A stretch of DNA of 64,000 bases, taken from positions 42,330,221-42,394,220 of the forward strand of contig CM019696.1 of assembly GCA_009760885.1 (NCBI GenBank), in the 5' to 3' direction. Each line of letters opens with the position of its first letter. Positions within the stretch are counted from its first letter, which is position 1. Shown piece by piece: positions 46,405 to 57,588 of the stretch. The DNA comes from Achatina immaculata (Eukaryota; Mollusca; Gastropoda; Stylommatophora; Achatinidae). The position numbers were made by a program, and so were the translations under genes. The notes below the pieces were generated by a model. It was given only the letters and a program-made list of their open reading frames with translations. It had not been told where the DNA came from and did no database searches.

Positions 46405-48985
46405 TAAGCAGTCTGTCTAGATGATAATTAGCAGCAGTCTGTCTAAATTCTAATTAGTAGCAGTCTGTCTAGATTCTAATTAACAGCAATCTGTCTAGAT
46501 TCTAATTAGCAGCAGTCTGACTAGATGATGTTTAGTAGCAGTCTATCTAGATGATAATTAGCAGCAGTCTGTCTAGACTATAATTAGCAGCAGTCTGTCT
46601 AGATGATAATTAGCAGCAGTCTGTCTAGATGATAATTAGCAGCAGTCTGTCTAGATGATAATTAGCAGCAGCCTGTCTAGACTATAATTAGCAGCAGTCT
46701 GTCTAGATGATAATTAGCAGCAGTCTGTCTAGATGATAATTAGCAGCAGTCTGTCTAGATGATAATTAGCAGCAGTCTGTCTAGACTATAATTAGCAGCA
46801 GTCTGTCTAGATGATAATTAGCAGCAGTTTGTCTAGATGATGATTAGTAGAGGTCTGTCTAGATGATAATTAGGAGCAGTCTGTCTAGATTCTAATTAGC
46901 AGCAGTCTGTCTAGATTCTAATTAGCAGCAGTTTATCTAGATGATGATTAGTAGAGGTCTGTCTAGATGATAGTTAGTAGCAGCCTGTCTAAATGATGGT
47001 TAGTAGCAATCTGTCTAGATGATGATTAGTATCAGTCTGTCTAGATTATGGTTAGTGGCAGTCTGTCTAGATGATGGTTAGTAGCACCCTGTCTAGATGA
47101 TAATTAGTAGCAGTCTGTCTAGATGATGGTTAGTAGCAGTCTGTCTAGATGATGGCTAGTAGTAGTCTGTCTAGATGATAATTAGTAGCAGTCTGTCTAG
47201 ATGATGGTTAGTAGCAGTCTGCTTAGATGTTGGTTAGTAGCAGTCACTAGATGATTATTAGCAGCAGTCTGTCTAGATGATCAGCTTGCCTAAATGAAGG
47301 TCAGTATCAGCTTGCATAGATGTAGGTCAGTATCAGCTTGTCTAGATGAAGGTCAGTATCAGCTTGTATAGATGAAGGTCAGCATCAGCCTGCTCAGATG
47401 AAGGTCAGCACCAGCTTGTCTAGATGAAGGTCAGCATCAGCTTGTCTAGATGAAGGTCAGCATCAGCTTGTCTAGATGAAGGTCAGTATCAGCTTGTATA
47501 GATGAAGGTCAGTATCAGCTTGTCCAGATGAAGGTCAGCACCAGCTTGTCTAGATGAAGGTCAGTATCAGCTTGTCTAGACGAAGGTCAGTATCAGCTTG
47601 TCTAGATGAAGGTCAGTATCAGCTTGTCTAGATGAAGGTCAGCATCACCTTGTCTAGATGAAGGTCAGTATCAGCTTGTCTAGATGAAGGTCAGTATTAG
47701 CTTGTCTGGATGAAGGTCAGTATTAGCTTGTCTAGATGAAGGAAAATATCAGTATGTTTAATATCAGCTTGTCTAGATGAAGGTCAGTATCAGCTTGTCT
47801 AGATGAAGATCAGTATCAGCTTGTATAGATGAAGATCAGTATCAGCTTGTCTAGATGAAGGTCAATATCAGCTTGTCTAGATGAAGGTCAGTATCAGCTT
47901 TCATAGATGAAGGTCAGTATCAGCTTGTCTAGATGAAGGTCAGTATCAGCTTGTCTAGATGAAGGTCAGTATCAGCTTGTATAGATGAAGGTCAGTATCA
48001 GCTTGTCTAGATAAAGGTCAGTACCAGCTTGTCTAGATGAAGATCAGTATTAGCTTGTCTAGATGAAGGTCAGTATCAGCTTGTATAGATGAAGGTCAGT
48101 ATCAGCTTGTCTAGATGAAGGTCAGCATCACCTTGTCTAGATGAAGGTCAGTATCAGCTTGTCTAGATGAAGGTCAGTATTAGCTTGTCTGGATGAAGGT
48201 CAGTATTAGCTTGTCTAGATGAAGGAAAATATCAGTATGTTTAATATCAGCTTGTCTAGATGAAGGTCAGTATCAGCTTGTCTAGATGAAGATCAGTATC
48301 AGCTTGTATAGATGAAGATCAGTATCAGCTTGTCTAGATGAAGGTCAATATCAGCTTGTCTAGATGAAGGTCAGTATCAGCTTTCATAGATGAAGGTCAG
48401 TATCAGCTTGTCTAGATGAAGGTCAGTATCAGCTTGTCTAGATGAAGGTCAGTATCAGCTTGTATAGATGAAGGTCAGTATCAGCTTGTCTAGATAAAGG
48501 TCAGTACCAGCTTGTCTAGATGAAGATCAGTATTAGCTTGTCTAGATGAAGGTCAGTATCAGCTTGTATAGATGAAGGAAAATATCAGTATGTTTAATAT
48601 TGGCTTGAATAGATGAAGGTCAGTATCAGCTTGTATAGATGAAGGTCAGTATCAGCTTGTCTAGATGAAGGTCAGTATCAGCTTGTATAGATGAAGGTCA
48701 GTATCAGCTTGCATAGATGAAGGTCAGTATCAGCTTGTCTAGATGAAGGTAAGTATCAGCTTGTCTAGATGAAGGTCAGTATCAGCTTGTATAGATGAAG
48801 GTCAGTATCAGCTTGTATAGATGAAAGTCAGTATCAGCTTGTCTAGATGAAGGTCAGTATCAGCTTGTCTAGATGAAGGTCAGTATCAGCTTGTCTAGAC
48901 GAAGGTCAGTATCAGCTTGTCTAGATGAAGGTCAGTATCAGCTTGTCTAGATGAAGGTTAGTATCAGCTTGTCTAGATGAAGGAT
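46405..48985. repeat. Large 26-bp minisatellite with two sub-families
   Basis: About 98 copies. 46405-47285 uses tctgtctagatgataattag plus cagcag, and 47285-48985 uses gcttgtctagatgaaggtca plus gtatca. Both keep gtctagatga. A 453-bp block (47641-48093) recurs at 48124-48576, offset 483 bp. It lies in intron 1 about 250 bp from exon 1. Confidence 0.95.
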
Positions 48986-49229
48986 CCTATCTGACCTCCT
49001 GGAGTGAAGCACATTAACATATACAAATATGTGAACTCACTGTCTGCTGTCACTGCATGTCTCACATGAACTTAGTTTTATGTACAACAGTTTTATATAG
49101 CAGGGATAAAATGGGCAGTTAAAATTATGATGTTTATCCAGGGTTGAGAAAATAAACAGTGCAGATAATGATAATAGAGAATGTGACATGTAACACGATT
49201 TAAATGCTGATACAACATCCCATACACAC

Positions 49230-49267
49230 CTAGGATTAAAATCTTGGAAAAGATTCTTCAAATTCAT
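49230..49267 (-). CDS. TMEM185: TMEM185-like exon 1 (coding part)
   Basis: The start is ATG at 49265-49267 in context AAGGATGA. It encodes MNLKNLFQDFNP plus two bases (AG), then donor GTGTGT. Joined to exon 2 it gives NPSKF, as in vertebrate TMEM185 (MNLRGLFQDFNPSKF). The 5' UTR upstream is not delimited. No clear TATA box or CpG island is seen in 49268-49700. Confidence 0.92.
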
Positions 49268-49795
49268 CCTTCTTCAGTTCCTGGCACAGAGTATGGCCAC
49301 CTCACACAACATCTGCACTCTTGAGGTTACATTAGCAACACTAAATTTCATCTCACACATGGACTCTCACCTGCAACATGTGAAGATTAAAAAAGAAAAT
49401 TAAACTGAGTAGTTTCTGAGTTAGGCAAACCTGTAATCATTGTCCAGTAGTCACCAGGTTAAATCAGTGAGCACTTTGTCTTCCCTGCTCTATGGGAGTC
49501 TGCATTTCTTCTTTTTTGTTCACATTCTGGGATGTAACATAACCAGGAAGGAATTCAATTTTGTTCATGGCTGACCCCCTACATTCTGCTTCATATCCAC
49601 CCTCAAGCTAGGTCCAGCTGCTACAAGACATTTCTTGAACATGTTCTAATATCTGTACTTTACTTCCACAAGAGAATTTATGTCCATATCTTAAGTTGAT
49701 AGAGGTACCCCAGAAACATACAGTGGGGGACATCTTAAGTTGGTAGAGGTCACCCAGAAACATGCAAAGTGAATGTAACAGTAAAACTTGTACAA
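49268..49795. promoter_or_regulatory. 5' flank of TMEM185-like gene (5' UTR/promoter region)
   Basis: Immediately upstream of the start codon on the minus strand, so it must hold the 5' UTR or a further 5' intron and probably the promoter. No core promoter motif is convincing. A two-copy direct repeat with cccagaaacat occurs at 49680-49770. Confidence 0.4.
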
Positions 49796-49799
49796 GTAT

Positions 49800-49985
49800 T
49801 GAACTCATTACAACACAAACAATAAACAACAATATGTGTGTAACAACAACAGGTATAAAACAACAATCTGTACTAACAACAGGTATATAACAACAATATG
49901 TATGTAACAACAACAGGTATAAAACAACAGCGTGTGTAACAACAACAGTTATATAACAACAATACATATATAATAAAAATTGTGA
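49800..49985. repeat. Degenerate tandem repeat, acaacaacaggtatataac type
   Basis: About eight short units with aacaacaacaggtatataac and variants. The array at 54660-55140 uses a related motif. Confidence 0.75.
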
Positions 49986-51300
49986 CAGTATAAGGGACAT
50001 AAAAAGCTTTAGAACAATTTCACTTTTTATGACATAATGTTGAATGTCCTCGCTCATGTAGGCTCAGACTTACATCTTACATCCTTCCCGTGCCACTAAA
50101 TGTCACATGGTAGTTTGCCAAGTTTTCCTAATTTCAGCGAGCTTTTTAACCTCATCAAGCGATGTTATGTCCACTAAACTGGCTTCTCTTAACAATGTCA
50201 CGTGGTCGACCTCTTTTTCTTCAGCTTGTTGTGTTCTACTTGACAGCTTGTTTAGGGATTCTCTGACTGCTTCCTCTCATCACATGACTGACATATGTCC
50301 ATCTTCTTTTTCTGATCACCTATGAGACAGGTTGTTGTTTGTTCATCTATCTTATCTCTGCATTGCTCTTGAATTCATTCCACTTTATACAGAGTATTTT
50401 CCTTAGGCATTTGTTTTCAAAAGACTCTAATTTGTTGTCTATTTCTTTAGTTGTTTTCCAGCTTTCACATGTGTAAATGAGGGTAGATATTACATTTGAA
50501 TTGAATAATCTTAACTTAGTTTTTGTGCTTATAACTTTTGAGTGCCATAAGTTATCAAGTTTATTGAAGGTCAATGGTGCTTTTGCGATTCTAATTCTAA
50601 CTTCTTTTCTGGTGTCACCATCCTGGTCTATGTAACTGCTGAGGTATGCAAAACGGTTTACTTCTTCAACAGCCGTTCCTTCTACATATATTTTTCCTTA
50701 TTTATTAATGAGAAGTTTCATTATTTTTGTTTTATCCTTGTTAATTTCAAGTCCTATTTTACAAGCCAGTGAAGACAGGGTATCTGTTTTTTCTTGCATT
50801 GATTTCATATTGTCACTGATAAGAGTTATGTCATCTGCAAAATCCAAAATTTGGGCCCATTGTACCCAATAAATGCCTGCTTTACTCATGCAGCATTTTT
50901 TCATTATAAAGTCTACTGTAATTCCAAAAAGCAAGGGAGATAGAATACATCCTTGTTTCACATCTGTTTCAATCTGGAACCATTCACTCATTCCTTCTTC
51001 TGTGTTGATTGCACAAACATATCCATTGTAGAGGTCATTAATGATGACAATTTTAGATGGTGTTTATCAGTCAGTCATTTGCATGTCCCTTGCAGAACTT
51101 TGCCTCCTTAACAGCTCTCCTGTAGGCCTCTCAGTTGTAAGCAAGATGGCCTGCTGGTGATGCATCCATTTGCAGATTATCAACGATGTCTTGCAGTCAT
51201 CTTCGCCTTGGTCTTCCTCTTTTTCTTTTTCCCATTATGTACCCTTCCAAGAATGTCTTCTCTAAATTATCATCACGTTTAATGTGTCCAAAATATACTA

Positions 51301-53176
51301 TTTAAAAAAAAAAAAAAAAAAGAAATGCATAACTACTGATTATCCAATTTTAGCCATAACTTTGATATTCTATAGCTTTATAAATTGAATGAATAAAATG
51401 TTCAAATTGCACACAATAATACCTAAGGGTTTAAACACTCATTTGACAGTTTCTTGCATCTGTGTAACAAGAATCTGTTAGTCCCAGGGGTTCTCAAGTT
51501 AGTATGGTGTATGGCCACTGCTTGCATCGATCATCAACTTGCATCTCCTGGGCATAGATGTGATCAGATGTCTGATGTGCGCTTGTGGGATGGCTGCTCA
51601 CTCTTCCTGGAGTGCCTGCCACAGATCATGACGATTGGCTGAAGAAACGTTTCGGTGACAAACATGTTTAGAAACGCATAGCTTATATAAGCTTCATTTT
51701 TTATATGTTATGGCAAAAATTATTTTCCCGGGTATCTCAAACCAAATAAAAAATTGTCACCAAGATAACAGGTCCATGATTTAGCATGAATTTTGCTATT
51801 CTTGTGTAAAGTCAGAATGTAGTAGCTGCCCTTGCTAATCACGCATTTTTCACCATTACTCACGTTGCATTTATGGAAAAGTCGTGATTTTTGTGGTGAG
51901 CACAACTCACTTCCCACACAAATGAAACACTATAAAAGGATGAGGTTACACAAACAAATTCAGTTAATTTTCAAGCAGACAATTATGGCACGTCTATCGC
52001 AAAATTTACGAAACATTGCTATTGGTCACCTGCAAGCAGGTGAAAGTCAAAGTCAGGCTGCCAAGCATTTAGACATACAGCAGAGTACAATCAGTCAACT
52101 TTGGCATCGTTTCCAATCCACTAGCTCAGCTGAAGGCCGGCATCGCAGCGGACAACCCAGGGAGACAACAGCAGCTGATGATCGCTTTATTCTGATTCAT
52201 AACCTTAGAAATAGGTTTACAACAGCTTCCTCAAGTGCCAAGTCATTGCTTACAGGACGTCGTGTGTTTGATAAAACTGTCCGAAATAGACTGCATGAAG
52301 CTGGACTGGTGACACGACCTCACCGAGGTCCTGTCTTAATGAGATGCCCTCGCCAATATCGACTTGTTTGGGCCAAACAGCATTGGCCCTGGACAACTGA
52401 CATTCAACGGAGACATGTCTGATTTAGTGACGAATCTTCCTATTTTGCTGCACTGACATGATATGCGGAGAAGGGTCTACCATAGACCAAATGATTGTTT
52501 TGCCCAAATACGTTGATGAAGCTCCGCTGCATGGTGGTGGAAGTGTAAAGGTATGGGGAATGATCAATTTCAATGGAAGGAGTCCACTGGTGCAGACTGA
52601 AGGAGACTTGAATGCGCAATGATACGTCAATGAAATTTGTCGACCCCATGCCCTTCCATTTTTGGCTGTGCAAAGGTCTGTTTCAACAGGACAATGCTAG
52701 ACCCCATTCTGCATGGTTCACCACACAGTTCCTGACTGCCAACAACATTCTCACCCTTCCCTGGCCATCCCTGTCTCCAGATATGAATCCGATTGAGCAC
52801 CTATGCGAAAACTGCAAAGACGTGTTTGTCGCCGAAACGCTTCTCCAGCCAATCATTGTGATCTGTGGCAGGCACTCCAGGAAGAGTGAGCAGCCATTCC
52901 TCAGGTGCACATCAGACATATGATCACATCTATGCCCTGGAGATGCCAGTCGCTGATCGGTGCAAGCAGAGGACACACACCATACTAATTTGAGAACCCC
53001 TGGGACTAACAAATTCTCATCACACAGATGCAAGAAACTGTCAAGTGAGTGTTTAAACCCTTAGGTATTATTGTGTGCAATTTGAAAATTTTATTCATTC
53101 AATTTAAAAAGCTATAGAATATCAAAGTTATGGCTAAAACTGGGTCATCAGTAGTTATGCATTTCTTTTTTTGGAC
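51301..53176 (+). mobile_element. Tc1-like element with ~350-bp terminal inverted repeats
   Basis: The left arm 51322-51670 and right arm 52815-53172 are inverted copies (for example gaaatgcataactactgat against its complement near 53160). The arms contain the transposase 3' end, so the left arm is an inverted copy of that coding end. The flank shows TA at both borders, as expected of Tc1/mariner. The insertion is in RTE-C. Confidence 0.85.
51985..52910 (+). pseudogene. Tc1-like transposase, broken
   Basis: The start ATG at 51985 follows a TATAAAAGG at about 51932. The N-terminal part (MARLSQNLRNIAIGHLQAG, then QSTISQLWHRF) is a paired-type DNA-binding domain, open for 146 codons to 52422. 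A stop follows, and the catalytic part is frameshifted: VKVWGMINFNGRSPLV, LFQQDNARPHSAW (second catalytic Asp) and LSPDMNPIEHL (Glu of DD34E). It is typical Tc1 length but inactive. Confidence 0.88.
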
Positions 53177-53809
53177 AATATATTTAAGTTTTCTCTCTTT
53201 AATCCTCTTTACTAGCCAGCCCTCTTCAATATTAAGTTCTTGTAGTATGGATATATTTGTTCTTTTTTGTGTCCATGATGTTTGAAGGACTCTTCTGTAG
53301 CATTTACATTAAAGGCACTTATGTGTTTCTCAGCCGTTTTGTTAAAGGTCCAGGTCTCACAGGCATATGCTGCGATGGGAAAGATGCATGCACTTAAAAA
53401 TATTATTTTTGTAGTTCTGTCTGTTCCTCTCCACATCTTCTTTAGTTGTTTTACTTTCTGAAGAGCGAAAGATTCTTAAAATTCTTCACAATGAATCTCT
53501 GTGTATGCTATCAAATGCCTTTTTAAAGTCTATGAAGTTCAGGATTAATGGATTTAGCTTTCCAATATGTTCAAGTATTATTCTTAGAGTAAAGATCTGA
53601 TTGAAACAGCTTCTCTCTTTTTTGAAATCCTGCTTGTTCTTCTCTTATTGCAGTGTCCACTTTATCTTTAATTCTATTCAGAATAACTGTGCAAAATACT
53701 TTTGACACAACTGATAGCAAGGTTACTCCTCTCCAGTTATTGCAGCTGCTAAGGTTGCCTTTTTTGGGTATTTTAACAATGATTCCTTTTTCCATTTAGT
53801 AAAACATTT

Positions 53810-54655
53810 ATAAACAACAAAAATACCAGAATGCAATGTAAAAATCTGAGGAATAACAATAAAACAATTACACAAATTCAAATATCTTGGTACAACAAAA
53901 ATATCAGATGATCAAAAACAGAATATGCCAGGCAAAGGTAACATTTCAGAAAATGAAATCTATTCTGTGCCATCAATCTTTGTCAACAGACACTATGAAA
54001 AGAGTCTTGAAATGCTACATCAAGCAGTACTACCATATGGAAGCAGTACTACTATATGGAAACAGTACTACTATATGGAAGCAGTACTACCATATGGAAG
54101 CAGTACTACCATATGGAAGCAGTACTACCATATGGAAGCAGTACTACCATATGGAAGCAGTACTACCATATGGAAGCAGTATTACCATATGGAAGCAGTA
54201 CTACCATATGGAAGCAGTATTACCATATGGAAGCAGTATTACCATATGGAAGCAGTACTACTATATGGAAGCAGTACTACTATATGGAAGATAATTATGG
54301 TTGCTAACAAAAAGAAGAGCATTAGAGGCAAATGAGATGTGCTTCCTAACACAGACAGCCAAAATAACAAACGAAGAATGCCTAAGGAAAGCCAATGAAA
54401 AACAAACATTAATAAACACAGTACGGGGGTGACAGTCGAGATTTATAGCATATAAGGAGAATAGGAGAGATTGAAAATATCGTGACAACAGGAAAGGTAG
54501 AGGTAGACGAGGAGAGAAAATCTAAGATGGCTTGACAAAATGGCATAGGAGAAGCACAACAACAGAAATGATGAATAACATGAAAGATCGGAAATCGTGA
54601 AGAGACATGGTAGCCGACTCATCCAAGCAGAGCACATGATGATGCAATGATGAAC
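53810..54655 (+). mobile_element. RTE-D fragment carrying 19-bp minisatellite
   Basis: Plus-strand C-terminal RT pieces: FQKMKSILCHQSLSTDTMKR (53942-54001), VLKCYIKQ, then the 19-bp array, then LTKRRALEANEM, and at the end DGLTKWHRRSTT and WRDMVADSS-like sequence. The order matches other RTE-D copies with the array replacing the VLLYGSE region. Confidence 0.75.
54022..54292 (+). repeat. 19-bp minisatellite derived from RTE-D reverse transcriptase
   Basis: Fourteen copies of gcagtactaccatatggaa. In RTE-D the order is CY-I-x-P-VLLYG-S-E. The unit corresponds to cagtactactatatggaag, coding VLLYG. 19 bp is not a multiple of three, so the frames rotate (VLPYGSS, HMEAVL, TTIWKQYY). Confidence 0.85.
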
Positions 54656-54659
54656 AACA

Positions 54660-55140
54660 ATATATGTAACAGCAAAAAATATATATAACAACATGTATAT
54701 AACAACATGTATATAACATCAGAAGTATGTATATAACAGCAGCATCTATATAATATCAACAATGTGTATATAACAGCATGTACATAACAACGTATACATA
54801 TATATATAAAACATGTATAACAATGTGTATATAACAAGTATATAACAACACATGTATAACAACATGTATATAACAACATGTACACAACGTGTATATAACA
54901 TGTATATAACAACATGTACACAACGTGTATATAACATGTATATAACATATATATAACAACATGTACACAACGTGTATATAACATGTATATAACAACATGT
55001 ATATAACAACATGTACACAACGTGTATATAACAACACGTATATAACAACATGTACACAACGTGTATATAACATGTATATTACAACATGTACACAACGTGT
55101 ATATAACATGTATATAACAACATATATATATATATATTAT
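54660..55140. repeat. Minisatellite, ~36-bp unit (acatgtacacaacgtgtata)
   Basis: Units with ataacaacatgtacacaacg and tgtatataacatgtatat, irregular at first and regular from 54870. Contains many acatgt palindromes. It ends in a short (ta)n run. Confidence 0.85.
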
Positions 55141-55796
55141 ATAACCTGTACTATCGCTGCAAGTCGCCCGTTGCCGCTACACAATGCACAAAGTAACTGT
55201 GATGTCTATATTCTGTTAATTAAGTGTTCTTGGCATTGTATTAAAATGGATGAAAAGGCGTCAGAATAACCCATAATGTATTTAATTTAGAATTATCCGT
55301 GATGTGGAATGATCGTCCAAGAATGTTTTTCTTTTTTGTTAATACACCACAATGATGCTTGCTAGATAAACGTACCACCTCACGGTGGTGTGGGTTTGTG
55401 GATTAAAAACGAAAGGACCACATTGTGATCATGATACCTTCCATGCCCGGTAAGAGACATTTGTTCAGACAACACGAAAGACTACCCTTACTTAGATGTT
55501 GCTTAACTGGCAATAGGAAACGGATGTGACAGATACAACCAAAAGTTCTAGGCTAAATGAAATATTACTTGGACTAGCAACTATTTGTTTTAGCAGTAAT
55601 AATTACTTTGTCGAACTTAATCAATGGATAAAAGAATAAATATCGAAATCCATTAGTTTCTACAAATCAAAGTGTCCTATAAAAGATAATAAAAAATGAG
55701 GTTAACTGAAACCTATTATGAAAAAGGCATGCACCATATTTTGAGATTACATGATAAGCAAATTATTTGAAAGCATCACAACAGAAAAAAATCTTA
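55141..55796. other. Intergenic stretch, nothing recognised
   Basis: Less repetitive sequence upstream of the gene. No convincing coding frame. It contains a small palindrome, caccacctcacggtggtg-like, near 55374. Confidence 0.45.
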
Positions 55797-56575
55797 TCTT
55801 ATATCCTTCCCGTGTCGTTAAACATCACATAGGGCGCGCAAGGTAGTTGGCCAATTGTTCCTGTTTTCGGCGAGTCTTTCAATCACATCAAGAGATTTTA
55901 TGCCTATTAATTTGACCTTTCTTAACAATGTCCTCTTTAGAGTCTCACATCGTCTGCCTCTTTTTCTTCGGCCTGTTGTGGTCCACTTGACAGCTTGTTT
56001 TGGGATTCTCTGATCGTTTCTTCTCATCAAGTGACCAACTTATGTCCATCTCCTTTTCCTGATCACCCATGAGACTGGTTGTTGTTCGCTTATCTGTCTT
56101 ATCTCTGCATTGTTGTTGAATTCGTTCCACTTTATACTGAATCTTTTCCTTAGGCATTTGTTTTCAAAAGAGTCTAATTTCTTGTCTATTTCTTTAGTTG
56201 TTTTCCAGCTTTCGCATGCATAAAGGAGGGTAGATATTACATTTGAATTGAATAATCTTAACTTGGTTTTGTGCTTATAACTTTTGAATGCCATATGTAC
56301 TCAAGATTCTTGAAGATCGATGCTGCTGTTGCCATTCTAATTCTAACTTCCTTTCTGGTATCACCATCCTGGTCTATGTATCTGCAAAGGTATGCAAATT
56401 GATTGACTTCTTCAACATCTGTCCCTTCTACGTGTATGTTTTCATTTTGATTAATGGGAAGTTTCATAATTTTTGTTTTGTCTTTGTTAATTTCAAGTCC
56501 TATTTTGCTAGCCAGTGAAGACAGGATAACTGTTTTTTTCTTGCATGAAATTCACATTGTTGGTGATAAGAGTTA
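55797..56575 (-). mobile_element. RTE-A 3' part
   Basis: The minus strand reads KLPINQNENIHVEGTDVEEV, then QFAYLCRYIDQDGDTRKEV, VISTLLYACESWKTTKEID and the C-terminus NNWPTTLRALCDV. The 3' tail is ggatataagataaga. It is 5' truncated near 56575. Confidence 0.85.
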
Positions 56576-56698
56576 ACAGAAAAAATACACACAATATGAA
56601 TTATAACAAGACAAGAATATGTACTACTTCTAACATGAAAATAGCAAAGAGAGGTCATAAATCAATAATCATTTCTGTTTTCTACTTTTGGAGGAAGC

Positions 56699-56945
56699 CA
56701 TATTCAGATAAGTTCTTCGTTTTTTATTTTTATGTTTGTCTTGTGTGTGCATGTAATCCTCGAAAAAGGCTCACGATGAAATATCGGATGTTGTATGTTT
56801 TTCATTTATACATTCTCATACTTTCTATTCGTTTTTTCTCACCTTACTCACTCCCTCCCTCACTTTGTAAAACTGCACCATACATCTCTATCTACCTTTT
56901 TTATTTAAACCAGTTTTACTGCAGTCGCCATCTCTTTTATAAATC
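56699..56945 (+). repeat. Dispersed ~230-bp repeat, copy 2
   Basis: Direct repeat of 42062-42290 (shared gctcacgatgaaatatcgga). The next bases differ, so both borders are defined only by the end of similarity. Confidence 0.75.
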
Positions 56946-57125
56946 AATGAGACAGTTGTTCTTGGATAAGGCATTAACCACATCTATCTCAATAACATTG
57001 AATGGGAACCAGCTTGAATCAGTGGACAGGTTCAGCTATCTTGGATCTACAGTTACTTCCTCCTCGCTAAAGGAAGAAATCAACACAGTTGTGATAGTCT
57101 GGAGGCTATCTCAATTATTTCAAGA
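56946..57125 (+). mobile_element. RTE-E fragment
   Basis: Reads ITLNGNQLESVDRFSYLGST, then VTSSSLKEEINT. This is the post-catalytic region of an RTE-type reverse transcriptase. It seems the same family as 61190-61690. Confidence 0.6.
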
Positions 57126-57400
57126 GTAGGAACTTTTCCAATTTCTGTTCGTGCGGAGAGAAAACCGAAAACGAACGAAGAGTGTCGAATTGTGGAGCAT
57201 ACGTGATCGGTCGATACGAACTCTCCCGAGACTTTGGATCACGTTATTTCCGATCGGGGAGAACAGATTTATTTTCTGCCAGACCGCTGATCCAAAAGCG
57301 TCTCTGGTGGGCACAGGTCCGAATTATTTTACCCGGGTTAGCTCGGCGGCCAGCTTAGAAGCCAAACTCCACTAGGGACATAACCTGCTAGATGTACCCT
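57126..57400. other. CpG-rich unidentified segment
   Basis: Unusually rich in CG dinucleotides (for example gatcggtcgatacgaac and ttccgatcggggag) against AT-rich, CG-poor surroundings. A 74-codon frame on the plus strand matches nothing I know. It could be a young insertion or a promoter fragment. Confidence 0.4.
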
Positions 57401-57588
57401 GTTTGATGTAGCTCGGAAATTAAATGCCCTGATTGTATGGTTTCAAGACAAAATAATGTATACCTGCATGAAAAAATAATATTTAGTTATGAGGAGACAG
57501 TCCATGTTTGGATAGGAGGAGAAGATAATCACGTTTAGTTGCATGAGGAAATAATGTTTAGCTTTATGAGGATCTATGATTTAGGACT

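Larger units (their letters stand above)
51062..53473 (-). mobile_element. RTE-C fragment split by Tc1-like element
   Basis: RTE-C 3' end sequence at 51062-51300 (tail tgactgac, C-terminal GKRK stretch) and 53177-53473 (FLSACIFPIAAYACETWTFN). In the copy at 21245-22495 these two parts are continuous at aatatttaag. Confidence 0.85.
50062..53805 (-). mobile_element. RTE-A copy split by RTE-C
   Basis: The RTE-A parts are 50062-51061 and 53474-53805. The first carries LSSLACKIGLEINKDKTKIM and ETDVKQGCILSPLLFGI on the minus strand, with family tail gatgtaagatgtaag at 50080-50062. The second carries FQKREK and the linker KKGNLSSCNNWRGVTLLSVV. RTE-C (51062-53473) lies between them exactly where other RTE-A copies are continuous (around acaatttta). 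Confidence 0.85.

Noticed and set aside
53887..54335. Two overlapping frames of about 135 codons rich in YYHMEAVLPYG
   Set aside because: A product of the 19-bp array rotating through three frames, within a dead RTE-D copy.
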